64,000 nt of DNA, taken from Castanea sativa (lineage: Eukaryota; Streptophyta; Magnoliopsida; Fagales; Fagaceae). The notes under the pieces are model-generated. The model was not told where the DNA came from and did not search any database. It worked only from the letters and a program-made list of their open reading frames with translations. The stretch lies in assembly GCF_040712315.1 (NCBI RefSeq), contig NC_134016.1, positions 26,917,503-26,981,502 on the forward strand, in the 5' to 3' direction. Of the stretch, positions 47,664 through 58,362 are shown piece by piece (the stretch's first letter is position 1; each line of letters starts with the position of its first letter). The position numbers were made by a program, and so were the translations under genes.

Positions 47664-49936
47664 ATGGCTGCCTCTGTTGATCCTCTTGTTGTGGGCAGAG
47701 TTATTGGTGACGTTATAGACATGTTTGTTCCCACTGTGAACATGGCTGCCTACTTTGGCTCTAAGCATGTGACAAACGGATGTGATATCAAACCCTCAAT
47801 AGCAGTCAATCCTCCAAAAGTGACACTCACTGGTCATTCTGACGAGCTATATGCTCTGGTTTGTTTTCTCTAACCCTCTCAGTGTGACTGCGTTTTGTGT
47901 GGGGAGCTTTAAGCTTGCATGCATGAGTCTTTATATATGATATTATGATATCTTTACATGTATAGTACTTAGGATTTTCGAGAGATTTGCTTGTTTATAT
48001 ATGATGATGCATCAGTCATTACACGACCTGCTTGGAGGTAGGATGACTTCTTTACCTTCATAAAGAAGGATCGAATCATCTTCCTTTATTCAGGTAAGCA
48101 AGTCACCCAAACTATAGGTAAGCCGTGTAATTACTGATACATCATCATAACAAAATTTAAAATAATTGATGTGCGAATAATTATAATCTAACATTTTAAT
48201 GATGGAGACTTAGTAATTTTCCTTATGGTACCGTCATAATCTAACATTTTAATGATGGTTCTTCCGACAGGTGATGACAGATCCTGATGCTCCTAGTCCT
48301 AGTGAGCCCAATATGCGAGAATGGGTCCACTGGTCAGTCAGTCGCTTCTTCAATTTTGACTTCTCTAGCTATGTGCTTTGTTTCATTCTTTATGTTACCC
48401 AAATTCTTAATGCACTTGCTTTGTGTTTTCAGGATCGTTCTGGACATTCCGGGTGGAACAAACCCAAGTCGAGGTAATTAAAAACCAAGACCAAAGGTTA
48501 TTGTTTTCATTTTTTATTTATTCTAAAAGTTCACTTTTACTCTCTTATATCTCCTAGGGTCCAAATAGAGTCCTTGTACTTCAAGTTTCTTTTATAGTTG
48601 GCTCTTTCCCCGCAAAAAATGCATGCATGCATGCAAGCTGATTCAAGTTTCATTTGACTAATATTTTAAAACCAAAGTATTTAAGTTGATACAACATTTT
48701 ATTTATTTATTTTTATATAATTTGCTCTGCTTGAGTTTTAGTTTTTCAAAAGATTCTTTGATAGAATGATAATATATGGTTGGTGGTGCAGCCGCAGTGT
48801 TAAGCAGTGTCACTGACAACCAGATCAGTTGGCCATTCTTTCATCATAGGTTCACAAAGAATCTATGATACCACTTTCTTTTTTTTTTTTTTCTGGCAAA
48901 ATCAATCATGCATGTATTCGGTTTCAGATTTTCAAAAAATCGAAAACATCAAGGTTACATTACATCATGATGATGCATGCCCATATTCTTGAGAAAAAAT
49001 GCCTGCACCCATTGCATATCAACAACTGTCACTAGCCGCAAAATTTTTCTAAAATTAGCCCAAATTTTCACACCATGTTTTGATGATGATACTCTGTCCA
49101 CGTGGTGCAAATCTTTTTGTGAACATTCAGCTTTCTCTTTCTTACAAATATCTTTGAACCAAATTTGTTTTATTTTCATATTTTGTCCTTGTATACAATT
49201 GCATGCATGATTTTTGTATACACGTGTTTGGTACATATTCAAGCTTTGTTGATATTGACACGTATGGTGACACTTGTTACTGTCACCTCATTGACATGGT
49301 AGCAACCTAGTGTTCAGTGACCCCACATGGCAATTCTTTAGATTGTCCACGTGGTGTACATGTATAAGCCCACTTGGCAAATTTCAAGATTAGAGTTAGC
49401 TAAATATTGGAATTGTTTTAGCAGCACCAAAAATAAAAACTTGTTGCACAGGTGTACAACAATTGAAAACACAAAATCATGTCTTCAATGCACATTTTTA
49501 GTTGTTTGAAGACTTACGTGTTTGCGCGGACACACAAGTGTACAACAATTGAAAGTTGAAAACACAAAATTGTGTCTTCAATGCACATTTTCAATTGTTT
49601 ACAGACTTATGTATACGGACAACAAACATATGTGTACAACAAACACTATTCAAACAAAAATATCAAAACCAGGGTTTGTGGACTTAGTTGAAGTGGGATG
49701 TGGATATTTTTTCAGGGAAGGAAATATTGCCTTATGTAGGGCCTCGACCCCCAATTGGAATTCACCGCTACATATTGGTGTTGTTTCGACAGAAGTCTCG
49801 ACTAGGACTCGTGGACCAGCCACCCTCGCGTGCAAACTTCAACACTCGCTTCTTTGCAGCACAGCTAGACTTGGGTTTACCGGTTGCCACTGTGTACTTC
49901 AACTCTCAGAAAGAGCCAGCGAGCAAGAGACGTTGA
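47664..49936 (+). CDS. MFT: MOTHER OF FT AND TFL1, PEBP-family protein
   Basis: Exons 47664-47858, 48271-48332, 48433-48473 and 49716-49936 (195, 62, 41 and 221 bp) join to 172 codons plus TGA; all introns are GT-AG. The 62- and 41-bp middle exons are the usual PEBP-family sizes. The protein starts [17 protein letters not shown]. It has the ligand-pocket motifs [10 protein letters not shown] (69-78) and GIHRY (114-118). Residue 83 is Trp (NMREWVHW), where FT has Tyr and TFL1 has His, which marks the MFT clade. The C-terminus reads QKEPASKRR with the Pro typical of MFT. Family role: control of seed germination and dormancy through ABA and GA signalling. No damage is seen. A TATA box, G-box and RY motif lie upstream. 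It is the only intact host gene in the window. Confidence 0.97.
48001..48148. repeat. 148-bp foldback in MFT intron 1
   Basis: Two ~68-bp arms, ATGATGATGCATCAGTCATT... and its inverted partner ending ATTACTGATACATCATCAT, match at about 80% around a short centre. It could be a small MITE or a miRNA-like hairpin; no TSD is clear. Confidence 0.7.
48183..48258. repeat. 23-bp direct repeat before the MFT intron 1 acceptor
   Basis: An identical 23-bp word, beginning ATAATCTAACATTTTAATGA, occurs at 48183-48205 and 48236-48258, 53 bp apart. The second copy is 12 bp before the splice acceptor. Confidence 0.9.
48619..48635. repeat. (ATGC)n run in MFT intron 3
   Basis: Four ATGC units give overlapping CATGCA (RY) words. 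Similar words lie at 47916-47925, 48907-48914, 48974-48979 and 49200-49209. Confidence 0.85.
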
Positions 49937-50497
49937 ACACTTTGCATATGCATATATGTTGGCATCGTCGAGTGAAGTGAAGTAACTCGTAAAACAATGA
50001 AAAGTGTGTCAAACACTTGTCTTTATATTAATGTTTTTCTTAATGAATTATGCTTTAGCTCTTTCTCTCTTGGTTTTGTGGTTTTGGGTTATGAAGAGAA
50101 AGTCCTATATATTAGACAAGTCTTTCTTTTCTTTCCCGTTAATATTATAAGTTGAAAAAATAAAATTTATGTTTTTGTGTTTCTATGTGTTGAAATATTG
50201 ATGACCATTTTTTCTTATGCTTATGTTTGATTTGAAATTATTGGGCCAGAGAAAGCAATGTTTATTTAATTATGTGGCTCGATCCATTGTTAAGTTGAAG
50301 GGAGTAACTAAGAGGAAAAAAAAAAAGATGTCTATGCTGCGGAAATGAAGAACTAAAAAGAAAGCCTTCTGATTGCGTTTTCATAAATTAGTTCCTAAAG
50401 TCCGTTTTAAGATAGGAAAAAGAAAACTCATGAAAGAAAGCCTTCTGATGTTCCCAATCTTCTTGTTAAACTCATGAAAAAAACAAAACGAAAAAGA

Positions 50498-50536
<39 letters not shown>

Positions 50537-50566
50537 TACACACACACACACACATAAAGACTTCAT
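49937..50566. other. MFT 3' flank
   Basis: The presumed 3' UTR and terminator follow the TGA; AATGAA-type signals are present but none stands out. No other gene is seen. The stretch contains an (AT)n tract at 50500-50534 and an (AC)n tract at 50537-50554. Confidence 0.5.
50500..50554. repeat. (AT)n and (AC)n microsatellites
   Basis: About 17 AT units, a short break, then about nine AC units, just outside the left part of e3. Confidence 0.93.
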
Positions 50567-51351
50567 TTTGAACCATCGCCTAACAAGCCCAAAACAATAT
50601 ATTTATTAGAAAGTGGGTTTCACATGGAGACATTTCAAAAAAATTAAATAAGGACCATAGATAATAGGATTTATGTTAACAAGACTAAAAACACCATTTG
50701 AGAGAAATAACGCTCATCGGTCAAGTCTGAGGATAAGATGTTCTTATAATAATTCAAGTTTATATGAATATAGTCTATCCTTCTTTTTTATTTATTTATT
50801 TATTTTTTTCCTTCTTAGATTACATGCCCCTTTTTTTATAGGGGACTTTCTTTTATATAGTCATTCCATCCTTTATCCCAGCATTCCACTTATTGATTTT
50901 TTAGCTAATCTCTTGTATACTTGTCCTATCAAAACGTCCTGTAAGTTTTGTAAATAGCTGTTAGATGAGATAACACTGTTTAGGTGTCATTTCTCCATAA
51001 ATGCGGCCAGTTGGTTTGGTGTAGAACATTTAATGTGTTGGTGGTAGCCTTCTTTCCAGATATTTCTTTCTTTGTTGTTGGCTACCTTCCCTGATGCCTA
51101 TCCTGATAAAAGTGATTACCTTTTGTTGCTTTTGTATAGTATTCCCGAGATGGCCAGGTCCCAACCTTCTATAATGCTTTCCCGAGGAGGCTTGGCTCTT
51201 TGGGAACTATCGCTAGTCCATTATTATTTTCTCTTGTCCTCGGCCCTTTGGCCCTAAAACTTGACAAACCTTTTGATAATCCTTGGGCTTCTATACGCCC
51301 TCGGGCATGGACCATGGCCCAACACACTTACTCGGCCTATTTATCCTTACA
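50567..51351 (-). repeat. e3 3' LTR (left edge uncertain)
   Basis: The right edge is fixed at CCTTACA (51351), followed by the polypurine complement. The interior resembles the solo LTR at 24172-25022 (ACTTGTCCTATCA, TTTCTCCATAAATGCGGCCA, GGTGTAG). A minus-strand TATA (GACTATATAAAA) lies near 50850. Confidence 0.65.
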
Positions 51352-51384
51352 ATAGCGCCTCAAAACACCACTTTTTTTCTCCAT
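51352..51384 (-). other. e3 polypurine tract
   Basis: The minus strand reads GGAGAAAAAAAGTGGTGTTT followed by TGAGGCGCTAT, directly before the 3' LTR. The end (TTTTGAGGSGCTAT) is shared with e2. Confidence 0.7.
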
Positions 51385-51618
51385 TGACGAAAGTGGGGTT
51401 TTGATTTTTGCTTCAAAACTTTACACACCCAATGAACGTTCCCACGTGACGTCTTTTCACTTGCTCTGAGCACGCTCCTGACACTTTGGCATCTACGATG
51501 CTCCATTTATTACTTCAAACGGCGCTTTGTCCCCCACGTTTTACCGCGTGATAAAAATCTACGGTGGAGATTCTCCATGGGAATTCAAGCGGGAATTTTC
51601 CCGCTCCCTTTTCCTTCC

Positions 51619-51626
51619 TATATAAA
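51619..51626 (+). promoter_or_regulatory. TATA box of the e3 antisense gene
   Basis: TATATAAA in CCTATATAAAGGAAGCGG, 195 bp before the ATG. A GTAAGT donor near 51711 and a CTAG acceptor just before the ATG suggest a spliced 5' leader. It is shared with e1. Confidence 0.65.
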
Positions 51627-53333
51627 GGAAGCGGGAGGTCCACTTCTTCCATTTCCTAAATCTTCAATCTCCCAAAGAAGCGGTCTGAGGTGCTCCTTAC
51701 ATACTTCTCTGTAAGTACCATTTAGTTCACATATTGACTTTAGGTTCTTGTTCTTCCTCGGCCTACAATTTTTTATTCTTTATTCTTTAGCAATTTTTCC
51801 CTTTACTTCCTAGATGGGTAGATTCGCTAGTTTAGTAGATACTCCCGAGGGAATAGCAACCTTTAAAACCCCGATACAATATACCACCTGGGGTTACCAT
51901 ACAACATTGCCTTTTAGGGGATTGGCATGCTCTTAGGCCAGAAGGGGCTATGGTGATCCCTATGATAGCTTTTATAGAGGGGAGAATGCAAATCCCTATG
52001 AGGAAGGTAACTAGAGATTTTTTAATTGCCCATAGACTTTGCACGACCCAGTGTTCCCAAACTTGTTTAGGATATTAGGTAGTGTTGATGCTCTTAACCG
52101 AAAAATGGGAGTGAACCTTACCCACCATGATGTTAATTGGGTATATAATTGTCAATACCTTAAGGACACCGGGTATGAGGTAATACTAAGGTTCCTTCGG
52201 TCAGACTCATTTCGTGTCTTCTTGAATCCAAGAAGTGTCTAGACTAAGACTTCTTGATTGTCTCGAGTGAATGGCATGATGGCCTACACTGTCCAATGCG
52301 AGATGGACAACAAGGTGGGGTTTTCTAGGCTTAAGTAACCTCTTCAGATAATAGAAATTTTAATTTCGTATCCTTTTCTTAATTATAGTTTCTTCTCCTC
52401 TTCCTCTTTTAATTATACTTTTGTCTTTGGTTTCTGCAGATAAGAACTATATTGCTCCCAACGTTGGCTTGGTCAATGAACAAGATCTCAATAGAATCTT
52501 TCGATCCGAGATCTTTCTCCACACGGACGGACAACTGCGTGCCCCTCACGACATCCTTGGGTATAAGCCGATTGTAGACACTCGATTTTGCACCCATAAT
52601 TTAATCAAAGAAGATGACTAAAGTGACCATTCATATACCCAAAATTCATGATTGCATTATATGCATCAATTCATTCATTACATATCATAAAAATGATCTT
52701 AAGGTTTTGACGGTCGCGAAGGTATGCCCGATTTCCAAATCAGACCGTCGGATTAAAAGATAGCACATGATCAAGTTTGCACAGTCTACATGCATTTTGT
52801 TTAGGTAGAACTAACCACACATGATTAATTTAAATTAATTCTGATTGGCTAGACAATTAAAATAAATTAAGTAATTTTGTGATTGGTTGTTAGTTAGTGT
52901 TAAAAATAGGCTTGCTTGCATGGGAATAAAAAGGATAATCAGATAACAACAAAATTGTGGATAATCTAGACTTTTTGGAGTGTTTATCTAAAAGATAATC
53001 ATTGTTGAAAAGACATGAATCATCAAAAAAGTAGTTTAATTTTTAAAATATGGATTTAAAATGCGTCCAAGTGCAAGTCTCGGCTAAAAAATCCTCAAAA
53101 AAAGAGTTCAAAATGGACTAGAACTCAAACACGGGACCGGCACCTAAGAGGGCCATTCGACACTCTTGGAGTGCCAATCAACACTTTTCAAGTGCCAATT
53201 GGCACAAATGCGGGCCACAGCTCGAGGGCACCTAGATTGAGATAAACCTTACATTTTATGATTTTTTAGAGATAAGGACGCGTCCTAGTTCGTATTCTGA
53301 TCATCCAGCTAATTTTTCGAGCATCCCAGCCTC

Positions 53334-53341
53334 TATAAATA
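53334..53341 (+). promoter_or_regulatory. TATA box in the e4 LTR
   Basis: TATAAATA in CCTCTATAAATAGGGGAGG, a strong plant-type TATA context. Confidence 0.65.
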
Positions 53342-53830
53342 GGGGAGGCCTCTCAAAATTCAGCACACTTTTTCACACTTTCTGACCCCCCCTCTTTCTA
53401 GCTCTTTTCTTCTTTTCTTTTTGCTCTTACGTTAAAGACGTTTTAGAGGCTTTTGTTTTAGAAATTTCTTTTCTGTAAGTAAATTATTTTAGGCTTCAAA
53501 GATAATTGAATAAATTTCTTTGAGTCCTAAAATATTCTTTCACTAAGAAGAGCACGTTCATGCAAGAGACAGTTTGTTTCTTTCCTTTTTTTGTGTTCCT
53601 TAATTTTGTTTGATGATGCATGAATAGGTTTAGGATGTTTTTATTATTTTTGATTTTTGATGTAATTGCCATGTGTTGTTTAAACTTTTCTTTAAATATG
53701 TTTTTAGTAGATTTTTGTTGTTATGATTTCTCTCTTGATTCTTAAAATCTGCTAATTATCAAAGATCTTTTATAACTAAAAACTGATTTGAATTTTTCAA
53801 ATCTGATTTTCTAAATTAAAAACTTATCTG

Positions 53831-54042
53831 TATTTTCATTAAATGCATATCTGATTTTTTTTTAACACATAAAACTGATATGTATTTTCATTAAATGCAG
53901 ATCTGATTTTTTTAACACATTGAACTGAACTGTATTTTCATTAAATACAGATCTAATTTTTTTTAACACATAAAACTGATCTGTATTTTCATTAAATGTA
54001 TATCTGTTTTTTTTTCTACATTAAAAACTGATCTGTATTTTC
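53831..54042. repeat. 51-bp tandem repeat in the e4 LTR
   Basis: TATTTTCATT recurs at 53831, 53883, 53933 and 53983, and a fifth copy starts near 54035, a spacing of 50-52 bp. Each unit holds AAATGCAGATCTGATTTTT and AACACATAAAACTGAT words. The MITE at 54043 cuts the fifth unit, which resumes at 55081. Confidence 0.88.
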
Positions 54043-54225
54043 GGCTGCGTTTGGTTCAACGGTAAACCAATTTCAGAAATTATTTTTCGCATTTATGTGT
54101 GTTTGGTAGGCACAGAAAATTTGGTCAATTGAAATCATTTTACAGTTTGACCGTAAAATAAGCCTTATACGATGGAAAATCAAATCCGTTCCTATTTTAC
54201 CTTCAAATCACATTTTCGACTGAAA

Positions 54226-54288
54226 ACAGAGAGAGAGAGAGAGAGCACGAAGAGAGGGAGACAGAGAACGAAGAGAGGGAGACAGAGA

Positions 54289-54339
<51 letters not shown>
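54226..54339. repeat. (GA)n-rich microsatellite with 19-bp higher-order unit
   Basis: GA runs broken by GAGGGAGACAGAGAACGAA, which occurs twice, then about 20 uninterrupted GA units from 54295. Confidence 0.85.
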
Positions 54340-54342
<3 letters not shown>

Positions 54343-54520
54343 GCCGACGAGCTCGCGCCGGCGAGATCGAGCCCCAAGCCCAGACGCGCCGACAATCCCA
54401 GACTGAGCCCCAAGCCCAGACAAGCTCGCGCCGGCGAGATTGAGCCCCAAGCCTAGATGCGCCAACAAGCCTAGACCGGGCCCCAAGCCCAGACGAGCTC
54501 GCACCGGCGAGATTGAGCCG
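54343..54520. repeat. GC-rich 73-bp tandem repeat
   Basis: GCTCGCRCCGGCGAGAT recurs at 54351, 54424 and 54497, spacing 73 bp. Each unit also holds CCCCAAGCCCAGA words. It is a GC island in otherwise AT-rich DNA. Confidence 0.9.
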
Positions 54521-57500
54521 TGAGACCACCGTCCCAAGCCCAAACCCACCTCCGTCGTTACCAATCTGGCCGCTGTTACCGATCATTTTTCCCTCAATCT
54601 GGCCGCCGTTACCGATCTCTTTCTCTCAATCTCTCAATCTTTCTCTCTTTGATTTCTGATTTTTTTGTTGCTGTTGTGGTGGCGTGGGTAGTGGCGTTTT
54701 GGTGGCTTTTGATGGCTTTTGATCTCTGATTTTTTTGGTGTTTTGGTGGCTTTTAATCTCTGATTTTGTTGTTGTTGTTACGGTGGTGTGGGTGGTGGTG
54801 TTTTGGTGGTTTTTGTGTTGTGTGGTGCTGGTGTGTGGGTGGTGGTGGATTTTTCTGTGGGTGCTGTGTGGGTGCTAGTAGATTTTTTTATATAAAACTT
54901 GTTTGGAAGCTGAGAAAATGTGAGAAATTAGTGAAAAATTTGCATTTTCTGAATGTTACCAAACACTTCAAATTATTTTCCAATATAATTTTAAAATTGC
55001 AACCAAACACTAGAAATTATTTTCCTTTCCCGAAAATATTTTACACCCGGAAAATATTTTACACCCAACCAAACGCAGCCTTCATTAAATGCAGATCAGA
55101 TTTTAATTTTAATACACAACTGATATATATTTTCGTTAAATACAGATCTATTTTTTAAGAAAATTTTCTCTATCACAAAATAGCAAATTTTGAAATTTAA
55201 AAGAAGAAGTTAAAAGTTGAGATGATTTTGATTAATGCATGTAACATAGATTTATCTCATGAGTGTAGTTCCTCTTCTAAAAAAGTCTTTTTCTTATTTT
55301 ATTCATAAAAAATAGATCTGATTTTTTCTCTACAAATTTAGATTTTCTTATTTACAAAAAAGATCTGATTTTTCACAATAAAAATCACTATTTTTAACTT
55401 TGCTCCAAAACAGATCTGATATTTTTAAGCAAAAACCTTGTTCTTACTATTACACAAATACAGATATGATTTTCTTTACAAAAATAAATTTTTTTATCTA
55501 CACAAAAACATATCTAGTTTCTTTTTTAATGAATCAAATCAATTTTTTTAATTTTCAAAAATAGATATGATTTTTTTTTTTTTTCTAAAAAGAGGATACA
55601 TTCATAAGATAGATTTATGTGAGTTAGTTTTGGTCAAGTTTGTCATGCAACATATCATTCACATCATGCAAAAAGGGTATATTGGTTATTAGAGTCTAAA
55701 AGACCAGACTCTGTCTGGGCGGAATGGGTGCCTAACACCTTCCCATTCCGTAACCTAGCCTCCGAACTTAGTTCTTTTGGATAGGTAGACCTGTGCTTTG
55801 TCTTTGTTTTTATCTTTGGATAGATTGTAACTAGGACAAAAAACCAAGTATTCTTTTGGTAGATTGTAACTAGGACTCAAAGCCTTGTAAGATTCAATTT
55901 ATCAAGACTGTAGTTATTTCTATTCAATCAATGACAATGAAGTATTTTGATAATGTAATTTTGTACTTATTGTTTCTTATTTTTTTTGTATAAAAAATAA
56001 GTGGCGACTCCACACCATTTATCCAAAAAGAGAAGTTCCCTGACAAAGCACTCAAATCTCTTTTTTGAGAGCACCCTCTCAAGAAGTTGCGGTCTCTCAC
56101 ACCAATTTCATCCAGCTTTCAATCCCCTAAGAACGTCATCAAGGCGAAAGATCCTTGGCTACACCAAATCAACGTTGAAGTACCGGGTTCCTCACCGGTC
56201 CTCCCTTTGAAGGTACTCATCAAGTTGAGTTGCACACCCAATGCATAACCGAGGAAGAGACGACTCTAGCACAAGAGGAAGAAATTGTCAAAGTGTTTGA
56301 AGTAGTAGATTTAGAAGAAGACTTCGAAGTCTTTGACTGACCATACCTTACAGAATCTCCAAGCACCACTTCCAGACCTTCACCCTCCACTCAAATCAGC
56401 ATCAACCAAGAGCCAGCTAACATACCAGAAGCTATGGTACTCCAACGTAAGAAGAACACTAGTCTCCTCAAGCTACTGGAGTCATATGCAGGAGGGTCCA
56501 CACTCGAGGTAGCCGTCCAACCTCGGCCCCCAACTCCCTTTCCTACCCATACTTCCCCTTCCGAACAACCAGAAAAGAAAAGAAAAATAGAAAAAGGGTC
56601 ATAAGGTATCTGAAGAGTGTGAAATTGCCTCTAAAGACCTTGAGCCCCATAAAGGAGCAAAGATTGCTAAAGGGGCACAAAGAAAAAATAAGACGGAGGG
56701 TTTGGGTATAGAGATGGCTTCTGACCACCACTCTAGGGTTACAATTTAGAACCCCTTACTTGAGCTGGATGGAGCCCCACTCCCATTGGACTCCTCCATT
56801 AGGGACTTCCAAAAAGGGAAAGTGGGCTACGTGGCTGATGCTTTGGAACAGCCCCTGCTCATTCCAAGAGATATGGCTGACTTGAGGACCTTAAAAAAGC
56901 ATGAGGTCTTCTTGACCCTGAAGAGGGATCTGGCCATGGTATGCACCTCAACCAATTTCTTGTATTACATATTTTATCTTTTTATTTTTTACTTGGAGAA
57001 CTTGACTTCTTAGCCTTTCTTCACATTGTTGCTTTCTTCCAGACAATCTAAAAAACAAACATCGCTGAGGAATGTGTGGATCAAGCCTATGCTCAGTTAT
57101 AAGATAAGGAGGCACGCCGAATATCTACTGTCAAGACTTTGGCTGTGGCCAAGAAGAAGATTAACGACCTCGGCACGAACCTGACCAAGGCAAATAGAGA
57201 AAGAAAGAGTGCTGAGGCCGCTCTTGCTAGCGCTGAGAAATAGGTTGAGGACCAGCGTCAAAAACTTCGCAAAGTTGAGGAGTAATTGGGAATTGCTCTA
57301 GAGAAAATTGAAGCTCAGAAAAAAGAGCTAAAGAAAAAAGGAGGAGGCTCTTGCACAAGCCGAGCAATCCGGTTGTGATATTGGAGTGAAAAAAATGAAG
57401 GATGCTTTTAGGGCCCAAGTTTCAGGAGTTTTCCTAGGTTACTGCCTTCAGGTATGGACCGAGGCATTGAATTCAACTAGAGTGGGTGCTTCCTCGCATC

Positions 57501-57756
57501 TGAGGAAGATAGAGAATGTCTTCTATCCTCCAGCACTACGAATAGCAGCCAAACCAACCTCCCTAGCAGCTATTGCTCCTAAAGCTCCTGCAGCTACTCA
57601 GCTTGCTGATGCTGGCACCGCCAAAGCCACCATAGAACCTACTAAGGAGAAATAGGTCCCTAAGAAAAAGAAGGTTACCAAGGAAAAAGAGATTAACCAC
57701 TCTGACCCACCACCAATAGCTAAAACCAACCCTCCACCATCTACTGGCAGTTAGGG

Positions 57757-58029
57757 TAGCACTGCTCTTAATGAGAACTCAATGAGAAGTTTCAATTCCT
57801 TCTAACTTAATGAGAGGTTTTAGTTAATTCAAAGCATGTACTACTATTACCCTATTTTTTTATAGAGAAAATAAACATAACTTATTCGGGCAAAGCATAA
57901 TCTAAGCTATTAACAACCCACTTCCATTCTTGCGAATTGTTTAAATTGTAAAAATGAATTGTGAGCTTTTAAAGATTAAAAGTTGATATAACACTTCTCC
58001 AACATACTTACATAAACCAAAATAGTTAG
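57757..58029. other. e3 non-coding stretch after the antisense gene
   Basis: No coding potential. It is the presumed 3' flank of the antisense gene. Confidence 0.5.
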
Positions 58030-58300
58030 CAAACCAATACTTAATCAGGTAAACAGTGTTAATTTACCCAATGTACATGGTCCAAGGAACCATGCATGGC
58101 CCAAGGAACCATGCATGGCCAAGATTTTATTTAATACTTAACCAAATAAAAGGAGCATTAATTTACCCAAGACATATGATCCGAGAAACTAGGCATGGTC
58201 GAGATTCTGTTTAATACTTAAACAAATAAAATGAGCATTAATTTACCCAAGACACGTGGTTTAAGGAACCAAGCATGACCGAGGTTCAGTTTAATACTTA
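58030..58300. repeat. 80-bp tandem repeat at the pol/antisense junction of e3
   Basis: TTAATACTTA occurs at 58131, 58211 and 58291, 80 bp apart. A first unit near 58036 is longer because of an internal 17-bp duplication (CCAAGGAACCATGCATG). Each unit has AGCATTAATTTACCCAAGAC. Confidence 0.9.
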
Positions 58301-58362
58301 CATAGACAAAAAGAATTCTTAACGATAATGATTGAAACAAAATATGGCAACACTGCCTTTTA

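Larger units (their letters stand above)
54043..55080. mobile_element. Tourist-like (PIF/Harbinger) non-autonomous element
   Basis: 1038 bp with perfect 14-bp ends, GGCTGCGTTTGGTT and AACCAAACGCAGCC, and a 3-bp TTC duplication (54040-54042, 55081-55083). The empty site is visible because it lies inside a tandem repeat. The interior has a (GA)n run, a GC-rich 73-bp repeat and TGG/TTG-rich sequence; no transposase was seen. Confidence 0.88.
52573..56215 (+). mobile_element. Nested LTR element e4 (LTR, primer site, short internal piece)
   Basis: Starts TGTAGACACTCG inside exon 2 of the e3 antisense gene. A TATA (TATAAATA, 53334-53341) and a primer-type site, TGGCGACTCCACAC, at 56002-56015 show plus orientation. 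The LTR spans about 52573-56000, including a 1-kb MITE. Only about 200 bp of internal sequence follow before the host gene resumes. No 3' LTR or TSD is visible, so the right end is truncated or unresolved. Confidence 0.62.
51814..57756 (+). pseudogene. Tat antisense gene, e3 copy, interrupted by e4
   Basis: Exon 1 starts at ATG 51814 (MGRFASLVDTPEGIATFK), passes frame breaks, and keeps LFRILGSVDALNRKMGVNLT, with a donor near 52315. Exon 2 starts at 52440 (DLNRIFRSEIFL, RAPHDILGY), is broken by e4 at 52573, resumes near 56215 with an acidic stretch and a KKRKIEK basic patch, and ends at 56938 (QPLLIPRDMADL ... LTLKRDLAM) with a GTATGC donor. Exon 3 starts at 57043 with a coiled coil, then CLQVWTEALNSTRVG and a Pro/Ala-rich tail; stops occur near 57658 and 57754. 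The domain order equals that of e2. Confidence 0.75.

Noticed and set aside
54192..54586. Several long overlapping frames on both strands
   Set aside because: They arise from the (GA)n run and the GC-rich 73-bp repeat in a MITE, where few stop codons are expected, and they encode only SL/RE repeats.
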